This document shows, in pieces, positions 1 to 12,424 of a stretch of DNA of 48,005 nucleotides. The first letter of the stretch is position 1. Every line of letters starts with the position of its first letter. The notes beneath the pieces were generated by a model. It was not told where the DNA came from and did no database searches. It saw only the letters and a program-made list of their open reading frames with translations. The translations under genes and the position numbers were made by a program. The DNA comes from Acidobacteriota bacterium (GTDB taxonomy: Bacteria > Acidobacteriota > Thermoanaerobaculia > Gp7-AA8), in NCBI GenBank assembly GCA_016184115.1, contig JACPDH010000100.1, forward strand, positions 1 to 48,005, read 5' to 3'.

Positions 1-275
1 CCGGTCCCTTTCGAGACGGCCCCCGACGCGGCGAGATCCTGTTCCTGCAGCACCGAATTGAGCTTCGCGCGCTCGACCATCTTGAACTTCTCCGTGGCGG
101 CGAGCTCGTTCGTGAGCATGTCGGCGAGGTCGTTGCCAACACCTCCGCTCCACCAGTACGCACCCGAGTGATTATCAAACTCGATCACGGCCATGACCGG
201 CTTGTCCTTCGCGAAGGCGCTGCCGGCGGTGAGAGCGAGTGCCAATGCGAATGTCATGGCGACTGCACGTTTCAT
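1..275 (-). CDS. CsgG/HfaB-like secreted protein (3' end beyond window)
   Basis: Only the first 91 codons are in the window; the gene runs off the left edge. The product begins with a clear signal peptide (MKRAVAMTFALALA... ending AFA-KDK, about 22 residues). The mature part opens with MAVIEFDN and continues through LADMLTNEL, FKMVERAKL and VLQEQDL, the usual N-terminal pattern of CsgG-family proteins (a beta strand, a helix, then an 'F-x-V/M-V-E-R' strand). CsgG itself is an outer membrane secretion channel for curli, but many distant relatives are periplasmic lipoproteins of unknown role, so function is not assigned further. The start is supported by an ACGGAGGAAC ribosome binding site just upstream, and a TAGAAT hexamer at 304-309 (minus strand) could be its -10 element. 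No lipobox is visible. Confidence 0.75.
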   Translation of the reverse strand, partial: MKRAVAMTFALALALTAGSAFAKDKPVMAVIEFDNHSGAYWWSGGVGNDLADMLTNELAATEKFKMVERAKLNSVLQEQDLAASGAVSKGT

Positions 276-342
276 GGGTTCCTCCGTTACGTGTTGAGTG
301 GGAATTCTATCGCGATTGTGTCCTGGCCGGCGGCGGCAGTGT

Positions 343-373
343 GTGAGCCGGCTCACGCTCCGGCGATCGCCGG
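343..373. repeat. Two tandem palindromes between convergent-facing gene ends
   Basis: Two perfect 14-bp palindromes sit almost end to end: GTGAGCCGGCTCAC at 343-356 and CCGGCGATCGCCGG at 360-373. They lie between the stop of the MBL-fold gene (383) and the start of the CsgG-like gene (275), both on the minus strand. They could form hairpins acting as a transcription terminator for the MBL gene, although no T-run follows them on the minus strand; on the plus strand the second palindrome is followed by CTTTTCT. An operator role for the downstream gene is equally possible. Confidence 0.45.
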
Positions 374-382
374 CTTTTCTGT

Positions 383-1396
383 TCACCCCTTCGCCGCGAC
401 GCCGATCTTCATGATCTCGGGGTGCGGTTCACGCGCCTCTTCGACGAGGAACTTCCCGACCGAAGCGTCCCAGACAAATCCGCGCCCTTCGACCGCGAGC
501 GCGAAGTTGTTGAGTCCCTTGCTTAGTCTGCGAAACGTCTTTTCGACGTCGGCGTCAGAGTACATCGGCCCGTGGTGCCCCGCGACAACGAGCGCTCCCG
601 GCGAGTTTCGCGCCACGTTCGCGGAGTGCTCCTGCGAGCCATGGCCAAAGCGCTGCTCGGCAATCGTCGGGAAGTGTGAATCGTAGAGGACAATCTTCGC
701 GTTCCTCGTCAGCTGCTGCTCCGACGACACCGTTCCCGGCCCTGGCTCATGATCCGAGAGGTAGCAGACGACGGGTCCCCCTTCGCGGCTGAGGCGGTAG
801 CCGCTCGTCTGCACCACGCTCTTGTCCTCGGGGGTTCCACTGTAGTGATTGAGTGCAATGTTCTCGAGCTTCCATCCACCCAGTTCGAGCACGTCTCCGA
901 ACGAGAAACTGATGAAGTCGAGTTGTGCGACCGTGAAGCGAGCCAGGAGATCAAGGTCGACGAATGATGGGTGCTCGTAGCCGCGCTGGATTGCGTTGAT
1001 CGCTTCGTCGAGGCCGATGACACGCACCTCGAGCCCGTTGTCGCGCTCCCAGAACCAGTCCGCGTCCTTCAAGCCCTCCCAGTGATCGAGATGCGCGTGC
1101 GTGATCAGCACGAAGATACGCTTGACCACGGAGAATCGTTTCTGGCGATGAATCTCGTAGGAGAGTGAGGCAAGGCCGAGACCGGCGTCGAACACGAAGA
1201 GGTCCGTACCGTCGTGCAGCGAGTAACACGACGTGTAATTTCCGATGCGCGATCGGGGAGGGATGAAGCTCTTCGAGCCGCGGCATCCCCACACGTCGAA
1301 CCTGACGGCTCCACCGAGAGCGCTGCCACCCTCACGCTTCGAGATCGTCGTTGCCTCCGTGCCGAAGATTGTAGCCAAAACTCGAGCCAACACCAT
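383..1396 (-). CDS. MBL-fold metallo-hydrolase
   Basis: A protein of about 337 residues with the metallo-beta-lactamase fold. Near its N-terminus is VRFDVWGCRGS followed by GNYTSCY, the opening typical of the phosphodiesterase/RNase Z-like branch. The metal-binding motif is HAHLDHWEG (H-x-H-x-D-H), and further on YLSDHEPG, YDSHF, GHGSQEHS and VAGHHGP provide the remaining histidine and aspartate ligands. Substrate is unknown. The frame is open back to 1540, but that extension would run through a terminator hairpin and the tRNA-Asn gene, so I chose the ATG at 1396. No strong ribosome binding site precedes it, and a start closer to the conserved domain is possible. It is transcribed in the same direction as the tRNA but separated from it by the terminator. 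Confidence 0.75.
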   Translation of the reverse strand: MVLARVLATIFGTEATTISKREGGSALGGAVRFDVWGCRGSKSFIPPRSRIGNYTSCYSLHDGTDLFVFDAGLGLASLSYEIHRQKRFSVVKRIFVLITHAHLDHWEGLKDADWFWERDNGLEVRVIGLDEAINAIQRGYEHPSFVDLDLLARFTVAQLDFISFSFGDVLELGGWKLENIALNHYSGTPEDKSVVQTSGYRLSREGGPVVCYLSDHEPGPGTVSSEQQLTRNAKIVLYDSHFPTIAEQRFGHGSQEHSANVARNSPGALVVAGHHGPMYSDADVEKTFRRLSKGLNNFALAVEGRGFVWDASVGKFLVEEAREPHPEIMKIGVAAKG

Positions 1397-1469
1397 AGCG
1401 GTTTCAGAAACGCGGCCTGATGGGGTCGGGGAGACGATGGGGCGTGGGGCGCGGGCGCTGGATAGAGAA

Positions 1470-1491
1470 AGGCCCGGGTTTCCCCGGGCCT
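1470..1491 (-). terminator. Intrinsic terminator of tRNA-Asn
   Basis: A 9-bp GC-rich stem (AGGCCCGGG / CCCGGGCCT with a 4-nt loop) is followed on the minus strand by TTTCTCT. It begins 14 nt after the encoded CCA of the tRNA, a normal position for a tRNA terminator, and it also rules out the longer N-terminal form of the MBL-fold protein. Confidence 0.8.
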
Positions 1492-1505
1492 GGTTCATCG
1501 TCATC

Positions 1506-1581
1506 TGGCTCCGGCAGTAGGACTCGAACCTACGACCCACGGATTAACAGTCCGTTGCTCTACCGACTGAGCTATGCCGGA
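1506..1581 (-). tRNA. tRNA-Asn (anticodon GTT)
   Basis: A complete cloverleaf is readable on the minus strand. The acceptor stem TCCGGCA pairs with TGCCGGA, followed by discriminator G and an encoded CCA (1506-1508). The D-arm contains GCTCAGTCGGTAGAGC. The anticodon stem-loop is CGGACTGTTAATCCG, giving anticodon GTT, hence asparagine. The T-arm is GTAGG-TTCGAGT-CCTAC. Length is 76 nt including CCA. The adjacent hairpin at 1470-1491 serves as terminator. Confidence 0.96.
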
Positions 1582-1666
1582 ACATCGTCGGCGGGCGCGC
1601 ACCGTAACAGAGCAGATCCCGCCAAGTCAAGCCGGATCAACCGCTCGGGCCGGAAGATTGTTCCAT

Positions 1667-1672
1667 TAGAAT
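1667..1672 (+). promoter_or_regulatory. Candidate -10 element of rng, possibly leaderless
   Basis: TAGAAT (consensus TATAAT, five of six) ends 7 nt before the ATG of rng at 1680. Transcription would then start at or next to the A of the ATG, and no ribosome binding site is present in the preceding bases. There is no convincing -35 hexamer, so confidence is modest. Confidence 0.4.
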
Positions 1673-1679
1673 CAGCGCA

Positions 1680-3173
1680 ATGTCTCAAGAGCTCGTCATC
1701 AACACCACCAACCACGAATCACGCATCGCCGTCCTCGACGAAGGGCAGGTCGTCGAGCTCTGGGTGGAGCGCCAAAAGCAGCGCACCGTCGTGGGAAACA
1801 TCTACAAAGGGCACGTCACGAAGGTTCTCCCCGGCATGCAGTCGGCCTTCGTCGATGTCGGGCTCGAGCGCGATGCGTTCCTCTACGTCTCCGATGTCGT
1901 CGAAGACTTTGAGGAGTACGAGGCAGAGCATAGCGACGAGCTTCATTTCGAAGATCAGGCGCCGCGACCCGAGACCTCGATCGCCGACTTGCTTCGCGAG
2001 GGGCAGGAGATCGTCGTGCAGGTGTCGAAAGACTCGATCGCGGGAAAAGGCGCACGCATCACGACGCACATTACGCTGCCGGGCCGTTTCCTCGTCTACA
2101 TGCCGACGGTCAGCCACATCGGCGTCTCGCGCCGGATCGAGGAGGAGGCGGAGAGGGGGCGCCTCAAGGTGATCCTCGAGCAGATCCGCGTCGGGCCGGG
2201 AGGCTTCATCGTACGCACGGCCGGTGAAGCGAAGAACGAAGAGGAGTTCCGCGCCGACCAGAAGTACCTCACGGGACTTTGGGAGGAGATCAAGCGGCGC
2301 GCCGAGAAAGCGTCGTCGCCGACCGCGCTGCATCACGACCTCGACCTCGTCCTGCGCACGATCCGCGATGTCCTCTCGCCTGACTTCAAGACCGTTTGGG
2401 TCGACTCGGTCGAGCAGTATCAGCGGATCGTCGAGTTTCTCGACAAGATCCAGCCGGCTCTCGTGCCAAGAGTCCGCCTTTACCGCCGCGAGGAGCCGAT
2501 CTTCGACGAGTTCGGGATCGAGCCGGAGATCGAGCGCGCACTCAAGTCGAAGGTCTGGCTGCGATCGGGCGGCTACATCGTCATCAACCAGACCGAAGCG
2601 CTCGTCGCGATCGATGTGAATACCGGCAAGTACGTCGGCAAGAAGAACCTCGAGGAGACGGTTTTCCGCACGAACCTCGAGGCAACGAAGGAGATCGTTC
2701 GCCAGATCCGTCTACGCGATCTCGGCGGGATCATCGTTGCCGATTTCATCGACATGGAAGTCCAGGAGAACCGCGACCAGGTCTACGACGCGTTGCAGAA
2801 TGAGATCCGCAAGGATCGCTCGAAAACGAAGGTGCTCCAGATCTCCGAGTTCGGCCTGATCGAGATGACGCGCAAGCGCGTTAGGCAAAGCCTGGAGCGC
2901 TCACTCACGCAGCCGTGTCCCTACTGCGGAGGGTCGGGCCGGGTGAAGTCGAACACGACGGTGATGATGGAGCTGTGGCGCGAGCTGATGAAGCTCCGCG
3001 ACCTCGAGGAGGAACAGGAAGTCATCGTCCGCGTGAATCCCGACATCTACCAGGCGGTGCGCAGCGACGAGCACGGAATCCTCGCCGACGTCGAACGGTC
3101 GCTCCGCGTTCACCTCGTGCTTAAACCCGATGACAACCTCCACCACGAGCAGTTCGACGTGGTGCGGGTTTGA
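1680..3173 (+). CDS. rng: Ribonuclease G (Rne/Rng family endoribonuclease)
   Basis: A 497-residue single-strand-specific endoribonuclease of the RNase E/G family, which matures the 5' end of 16S rRNA and initiates mRNA decay. An S1 RNA-binding domain spans about residues 35-120 (GNIYKGHVTKVLPGMQSAFVD). The two catalytic metal-binding aspartates are D312 in VAIDVNTGKY and D355 in IVADFIDM; their spacing of 43 matches E. coli RNase E (303/346). The zinc-link cysteines C413 and C416 appear in CPYCGGSG. The length equals E. coli RNase G (489), and there is no degradosome scaffold tail as in RNase E. It overlaps the next small gene by one base. Confidence 0.96.
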   Translation: MSQELVINTTNHESRIAVLDEGQVVELWVERQKQRTVVGNIYKGHVTKVLPGMQSAFVDVGLERDAFLYVSDVVEDFEEYEAEHSDELHFEDQAPRPETSIADLLREGQEIVVQVSKDSIAGKGARITTHITLPGRFLVYMPTVSHIGVSRRIEEEAERGRLKVILEQIRVGPGGFIVRTAGEAKNEEEFRADQKYLTGLWEEIKRRAEKASSPTALHHDLDLVLRTIRDVLSPDFKTVWVDSVEQYQRIVEFLDKIQPALVPRVRLYRREEPIFDEFGIEPEIERALKSKVWLRSGGYIVINQTEALVAIDVNTGKYVGKKNLEETVFRTNLEATKEIVRQIRLRDLGGIIVADFIDMEVQENRDQVYDALQNEIRKDRSKTKVLQISEFGLIEMTRKRVRQSLERSLTQPCPYCGGSGRVKSNTTVMMELWRELMKLRDLEEEQEVIVRVNPDIYQAVRSDEHGILADVERSLRVHLVLKPDDNLHHEQFDVVRV

Positions 3174-3433
3174 TGCACGCACCTTCCTCGGCGATGCAAG
3201 CGTTATCGAAGGCAATCGACGAGCTCGACGAACTACTCGGCGCGCTCGTCGCCACGCGGCATAAGGCTCTGCCTCTGCCGATCGAAGTGCTGATCGTCTG
3301 CCCCGACTGCGGGAAGAACCCTCCGTTCCGCAACCGCTGCCCGAAGTGCGGCGGCGACAGCTGGATCCCGGCGGGTCCTGTCAGCGGGGTTTTCGAGTGG
3401 GTGAAGGCACGGCAGTGGCGGCGCGGTCGCTGA
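3173..3433 (+). CDS. Small zinc-ribbon protein of unknown function
   Basis: An 86-residue protein whose ATG overlaps the rng stop codon (TGATG), implying translational coupling to RNase G. The first half is helical (ALSKAIDELDELLGALVATR). The second half carries two CxxC knuckles, CPDCGKNPPF and CPKCGGDSW, a typical zinc ribbon for nucleic acid or protein binding. I do not recognise a named family. Coupling to rng suggests, by inference only, a role linked to RNA processing. A TTG codon at 3170 is in frame, but the ATG is the better start. It ends 28 bp before the convergent acyl-CoA dehydrogenase gene. Confidence 0.7.
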   Translation: MHAPSSAMQALSKAIDELDELLGALVATRHKALPLPIEVLIVCPDCGKNPPFRNRCPKCGGDSWIPAGPVSGVFEWVKARQWRRGR

Positions 3434-3461
3434 GCGACGCGCGCCGCCTCCGGCGTGAACG

Positions 3462-4685
3462 CTAGTCCGCGACGGTCGCGGGCTCGGTGCCTTCGGGGAA
3501 GTGCTCGACGTTGCAGTCGAGATGTCCGGTGTAGTCCTTCAGCTCTCGCGTGAGCGAACGTCCGATCACGAGGCGCTGCACTTGGTTCGTCCCCTCGTAG
3601 ATCTGTGTGATCTTCGCGTCGCGCATGTACTTCTCGATCGGGTAGTCCTTGCAGAACCCGTAACCGCCAAAGAGCTGTACCGCGTCGGTCGTCACCTTCA
3701 TCGCCGTGTCGGTCGCAAAGACTTTAGCCATCGCGGCGATCTTGTTGACGTTCTTCGCGCCGGAGTCGATGACCCTCGCCGCGGTGTAGACGAGCTGTCG
3801 GGCAGCCTCGACCTGAGTCGCCATGTCTGCGAGCATGAACTGAATCGCCTGGTGCGACATGACGGTCTGGCCAAACTGTTTGCGCTCCGAGGTGTAGCGA
3901 AGCGCCCATTCGAGCGCGCCTTGCGCAAGGCCGACCGCTTGCGCCGCAACCCCGGGCCGTGCGCGATCGAGCGTCATCATCGCGTTCTTGAACCCGTCGC
4001 CTTCTTTGCCGCCGAGAAGCTGCGTCGCCGGCACGCGGCAGTTCTTGAAGTGGAGCTCGTGGACCGACACGGTGCGGATTCCCATCGTGTCCTCGCGTTT
4101 GCCGAGCTCGAAACCTGGCGTGCCGCGCTCCACGATGAATCCGGATATGCCGCGCATGCCGCGAGACGGATCGGTGAGCGCGTAGACCGAGTAGATCGTC
4201 GCCTCACCGCCGTTCGTGTTCCATTTCTTGTCGCCGTTGATCACGTACTCGGCGCCGTCCCTCGTTGCCGAGGCGCGAAGGCTCCCCGCGTCGGATCCCG
4301 AAGCCTTCTCCGACAGGGCAAACGCGATGAGCTTTTCACCCTTCGCGATCGGCGGCAGGTACTTGATCTTTTGTTCCTCGGTCGCGTTCAGCATGATCGG
4401 GAACGAGCCGAGCGCGTTGACCGCGTAGGCCACGCCGACTCCACCACAGGCGCGAGAGAGCTGCTCGACCACGAGACAGAGGTCGAGCACGCCCGCGCCG
4501 TGGCCGCCGTACTCCTTCGGAATCCAGATCCCGGTCAGCTCGTACTTCTTGAGCGCCTCGAGGATGTCCCATCCGTACTCGCCGGTGCGGTCGAGCTCCG
4601 CGGCCCGCGGTCTCACAAATTTCTCCGCAACCTCGCGGGCACGGTCCAGGTAATCGAGGTTCTGTTTGCTGAGCAGCTCGCGCAT
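3462..4685 (-). CDS. Acyl-CoA dehydrogenase
   Basis: A 407-residue FAD-dependent acyl-CoA dehydrogenase that introduces the alpha,beta double bond in acyl-CoA thioesters and passes electrons to ETF. The N-terminal helical domain includes IPKEYGGHGAG. The central domain has the family signature AFALSEKASGSDAGS and KKWNTNGGEA. The C-terminal helical domain has RKQFGQTVMSHQAIQF, LFGGYGFCKDYP and QIYEGTNQVQR, with the Glu of YEGT as the catalytic base, as in the short/medium-chain and butyryl-CoA type enzymes. Chain-length specificity cannot be read from sequence alone. The ATG follows a CGGAGGGAAC ribosome binding site. The gene stands alone between convergent rng and gyrA. Confidence 0.93.
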   Translation of the reverse strand: MRELLSKQNLDYLDRAREVAEKFVRPRAAELDRTGEYGWDILEALKKYELTGIWIPKEYGGHGAGVLDLCLVVEQLSRACGGVGVAYAVNALGSFPIMLNATEEQKIKYLPPIAKGEKLIAFALSEKASGSDAGSLRASATRDGAEYVINGDKKWNTNGGEATIYSVYALTDPSRGMRGISGFIVERGTPGFELGKREDTMGIRTVSVHELHFKNCRVPATQLLGGKEGDGFKNAMMTLDRARPGVAAQAVGLAQGALEWALRYTSERKQFGQTVMSHQAIQFMLADMATQVEAARQLVYTAARVIDSGAKNVNKIAAMAKVFATDTAMKVTTDAVQLFGGYGFCKDYPIEKYMRDAKITQIYEGTNQVQRLVIGRSLTRELKDYTGHLDCNVEHFPEGTEPATVAD

Positions 4686-4756
4686 GTTCCCTCCGGCGTA
4701 AATTGCGGCGCATTCTACACCGCGGCTCCGGAAATGGCAGTGAGGGGGGCTGCCTT

Positions 4757-7252
<2,496 letters not shown>

Positions 7253-7304
7253 GCTCTCTGTTTTTCCGTTCCGGCAGGAGGAGAGCGGCGCTCTCCTTGC
7301 AGCG

Positions 7305-9752
<2,448 letters not shown>

Positions 9753-9896
9753 TCAGGAGACGGCCGGGCTCGAAAACGACTCGTGTCGATGGCGTTTCAG
9801 CCCCCGAATTCTGGAAGTAGAACCGCTCTGGTTTGCACGCCGGAAAGAACACGGTCTAACGACAGGAAATTCTTCCCGGTAAAGGCTTTAATGCCT

Positions 9897-11015
9897 CTAC
9901 GGACGTCCTTCGGTGCGCGCCGTTCCAGCGCGTCCCGCGACGACCGGAATCGTGACGTGGGGGCCGATCGAGAGGCGCGACAACACCTCCTCTTTGGCCG
10001 AAGTCGCAAAGAGCTGGACTCCTCGCCGCAAGAACGTCATAAGTCGTTGAATGACAGGCAGATCGAGCTCGGCGTCTACGTCGTCGAAGATGAATAGCGG
10101 CTTCCTTCCGACCCGCTCTCGGTAGAGCGCAACCCGCGCGAGTTTCAGAAAGAGAACTGTCATCTTCGTCTCTCCACTCGAGAGTACCTCCGAGGCGTCG
10201 CGCCCGTGGACCCGAAAGGCGAGATCGTCGCGATGGGGGCCCCGAAGCGTGAAGCCTGCGCCGATCTCGCGGTCCCGATTCGCATCGAGCGACGATAGGA
10301 TCGTCTCGCGGTCAGCCAGATACGGGCCGGACGGCTCGTATCTCACTTCGAGCTCGTCGACGTGGTAGTCCATCTCGCGCACGATGCGTGTGAGCTCGGC
10401 CGAGAGAATCGCGGCGAATTCGGCCCGCGCCGCGGCCACGACGGCACCGGTTGTGGCAAGCTCCACGTCCCAGGCGTCGAGAGACGATTCCTTCTCCTCT
10501 CCGTCGGCCACGGCCCGCAGAAGCGCGTTTCGCTGTTCGACGGTCCGGTGGTATTTCGTCAGCGACGCGATGTACCCGGGATGGAGCGACGCGATTCCGC
10601 GGTCGAGAAAACGCCGTCGCTCGTCGGGTGCGCCGCGGATGATCTCGAGTCGCGCCGCGGAGTAGGCGATCACGGGAAGCTCCGCCACGTAGCGGTCGAG
10701 CGGCGTCTTCTCGCCGTTGATCAGGAGCTCGCGCTTACGCGCCGAGGCAGCCTCGAGACCGACCGACATGCTCTTGCGGATCCCGTCAGATTCAATGATC
10801 CCTTCCACGAAGAGATGGTCAGCATCGAAGCGAAAGAGGTTGACGGCACGATTCGTTCGAAACGATTTCGTCGTCGAGACGAAGTAGATCGCCTCGAGCA
10901 GATTCGTCTTTCCCTGGCCGTTCGACCCGACGAAGACGTTTGCGTCCGGGTCGAGCTCGAGCCTCGCCGATTCGAGGTTGCGGAAGTTCCGCGTCGCGAG
11001 CTCTCGAAGGATCAA
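9897..11015 (-). CDS. recF: DNA replication and repair protein RecF
   Basis: A 372-residue SMC-like ATPase that binds gaps in replicating DNA and loads RecA together with RecO and RecR. The Walker A motif GSNGQGKTN is at residues 30-38 within the canonical N-terminus LRELATRNFRNLE. Other family marks are TTKSFRT, PDERRRFLDRGI, the ABC-type signature LSSGETKM and the Walker B segment LFIFDDVDAELD. It starts 7 nt after the dnaN stop, so dnaN and recF form an operon, the classical order at bacterial origins. Confidence 0.95.
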   Translation of the reverse strand: MILRELATRNFRNLESARLELDPDANVFVGSNGQGKTNLLEAIYFVSTTKSFRTNRAVNLFRFDADHLFVEGIIESDGIRKSMSVGLEAASARKRELLINGEKTPLDRYVAELPVIAYSAARLEIIRGAPDERRRFLDRGIASLHPGYIASLTKYHRTVEQRNALLRAVADGEEKESSLDAWDVELATTGAVVAAARAEFAAILSAELTRIVREMDYHVDELEVRYEPSGPYLADRETILSSLDANRDREIGAGFTLRGPHRDDLAFRVHGRDASEVLSSGETKMTVLFLKLARVALYRERVGRKPLFIFDDVDAELDLPVIQRLMTFLRRGVQLFATSAKEEVLSRLSIGPHVTIPVVAGRAGTARTEGRP

Positions 11016-11022
11016 CGCCGGA

Positions 11023-12135
11023 TCAGCCGATTCTCATCGGCATCACGATGTAGACGTACTCGTAGGCGAGCGTCTCGCCGCCTAACGGACGAGCGATGCA
11101 CTGACTGTTCTCGTCTTTGAGGTCGAGCGAAACGGTGTCGGTGTCGATGGCCGCAAGGAAGTCCGCCACGTAGGTCGCGTTCAGTCCGACGTGAAATGGC
11201 GCACCCGTGTATTCGATAGGAACGGTTTCTCTCGCATCCCCGAGCTCCGCACTCGTGGATGAGACCGTGAGTTTGCCGGCCGCGAAATCGAATCGAACCG
11301 CGCGGGTTCGTTCGTTTGCAACGAGGGAGACGCGCTTGATGCTCGCGAGAAGCCGCTCTCGCGTGACGGTCACGCGCCGATCATTGTCGTGCGCGATGAC
11401 TTCCATGTAGTTAGGGAAGTTCACGTCCATCATACGTGCCATCAGGCAACGGCCGCCCGCTTCGAAGAACAGGTGATTCTCCGACGTTCCGAACTTCATC
11501 GATCCGTCTTCACCTGCGTCGATGCGGAGAAGCTCGTTGAGCGCCTTGCGCGGGATCAGAATCGTCAGATCCTGTCCGTCGCCGCTGAGCGGCATCGTGA
11601 CGAGCGCCATCCGATGACCGTCGGTCGCGACCATCTCCATTTTGCTTTCGGCGATCTTCAGAAGTGCACCGTTGAGCTGGAATCGCGTTTCTTCATGCGT
11701 GATCGCGAAGATGACCTTCTCGACCATGGTCTTCAGGTCTTGAAGATCGACAGAGATCGCCTTGCTCCGATCGATCTTCGGAAGCGTCGGGTAATCCTCC
11801 GCCGGAAGTCCGAGAATACGAAACTTCGCCGAACCTGACTCGACTTGCACCGAGTAGTTCTCGTCGAGACTGATCTTGACATCGTCTTCGGGAAGGGAAC
11901 GGACGATATCGAAAAAGCGGCGAGCATCGATGGTCACCATCCCCTGCTGCTTGACCGAAGCGCCGCACGTTGTCTGCAGCGTGACGTCGAGATCGGTCGC
12001 GGCAAGTTCGATTCCGTCCTTCGTCGCCTTGAGCAGGACGTTCGAGAGGATGGGAATCGTGGAGCGCCGCTCGACGACCCCCTGGCAGAGCTGCAGTTCC
12101 TTCTGCAGGTCCGATTTCGTAACGGTGAATTCCAT
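11023..12135 (-). CDS. dnaN: DNA polymerase III beta subunit (sliding clamp)
   Basis: A 370-residue beta clamp that encircles DNA and tethers polymerase III. It has the three-domain length typical of the family (366 in E. coli). Visible marks are MEFTVTKSDLQKEL at the N-terminus, RRSTIPILSNVLL, ATDLDVTL, FDIVRSLPED, ATDGHRMALV, and the C-terminal IVMPMRI, which forms part of the peptide-binding pocket. An AGGAAA ribosome binding site lies just before the ATG. It follows dnaA after a 289-bp gap that contains its own candidate promoter, and is followed within 7 nt by recF. Confidence 0.96.
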   Translation of the reverse strand: MEFTVTKSDLQKELQLCQGVVERRSTIPILSNVLLKATKDGIELAATDLDVTLQTTCGASVKQQGMVTIDARRFFDIVRSLPEDDVKISLDENYSVQVESGSAKFRILGLPAEDYPTLPKIDRSKAISVDLQDLKTMVEKVIFAITHEETRFQLNGALLKIAESKMEMVATDGHRMALVTMPLSGDGQDLTILIPRKALNELLRIDAGEDGSMKFGTSENHLFFEAGGRCLMARMMDVNFPNYMEVIAHDNDRRVTVTRERLLASIKRVSLVANERTRAVRFDFAAGKLTVSSTSAELGDARETVPIEYTGAPFHVGLNATYVADFLAAIDTDTVSLDLKDENSQCIARPLGGETLAYEYVYIVMPMRIG

Positions 12136-12229
12136 CGGTCGTTTCCTGAAAGACTAGATTCTTATAAATTCAGAAGTAGAAGCATGAAGAGAGCGCGGAA
12201 AACAGAGAATCGCCCGTAAGTGGCTCGAA

Positions 12230-12238
12230 AGTATAGCA
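12230..12238 (-). promoter_or_regulatory. Extended -10 promoter element for dnaN
   Basis: On the minus strand the sequence reads TGCTATACT, an extended -10 (TGn-TATAAT with one difference in the hexamer). It lies about 95 nt before the dnaN ATG. No good -35 is visible, which is common for extended -10 promoters. The rest of the 289-bp dnaA-dnaN spacer (12136-12424) holds one imperfect DnaA box and no gene that I can support. Confidence 0.5.
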
Positions 12239-12295
12239 GTCTTCGTCGGGCGCCCTGTGAGAATCGTCGCGGAAAACCCGATGCGAAGAGCCGAG

Positions 12296-12304
12296 GTTTC
12301 CACA
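12296..12304 (+). promoter_or_regulatory. Possible single DnaA box in the dnaA-dnaN spacer
   Basis: GTTTCCACA differs from the relaxed DnaA box TTWTNCACA only at the first position. It stands alone; no cluster surrounds it, so it may be incidental or a minor binding site. Confidence 0.3.
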
Positions 12305-12424
12305 GGGCGAGACGCGAGGCTCGTCGTGCGTTTCGTTTTCCGCAGCTTTTCGCGTCTGATTCGACAGGGTCTTGCGGGAAGAGTGAACGCTGCGTGGTGC
12401 CGTCGCATGAGTTCGTCTGTTCCC

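Noticed and set aside
360-380. Hairpin followed by CTTTTCT read as a plus-strand terminator
   Set aside because: No plus-strand gene precedes it; recorded only as part of the tandem palindromes.
1397-1540. N-terminal extension of the MBL-fold gene
   Set aside because: It would run through the tRNA-Asn gene and its terminator; the domain begins after the chosen ATG at 1396.
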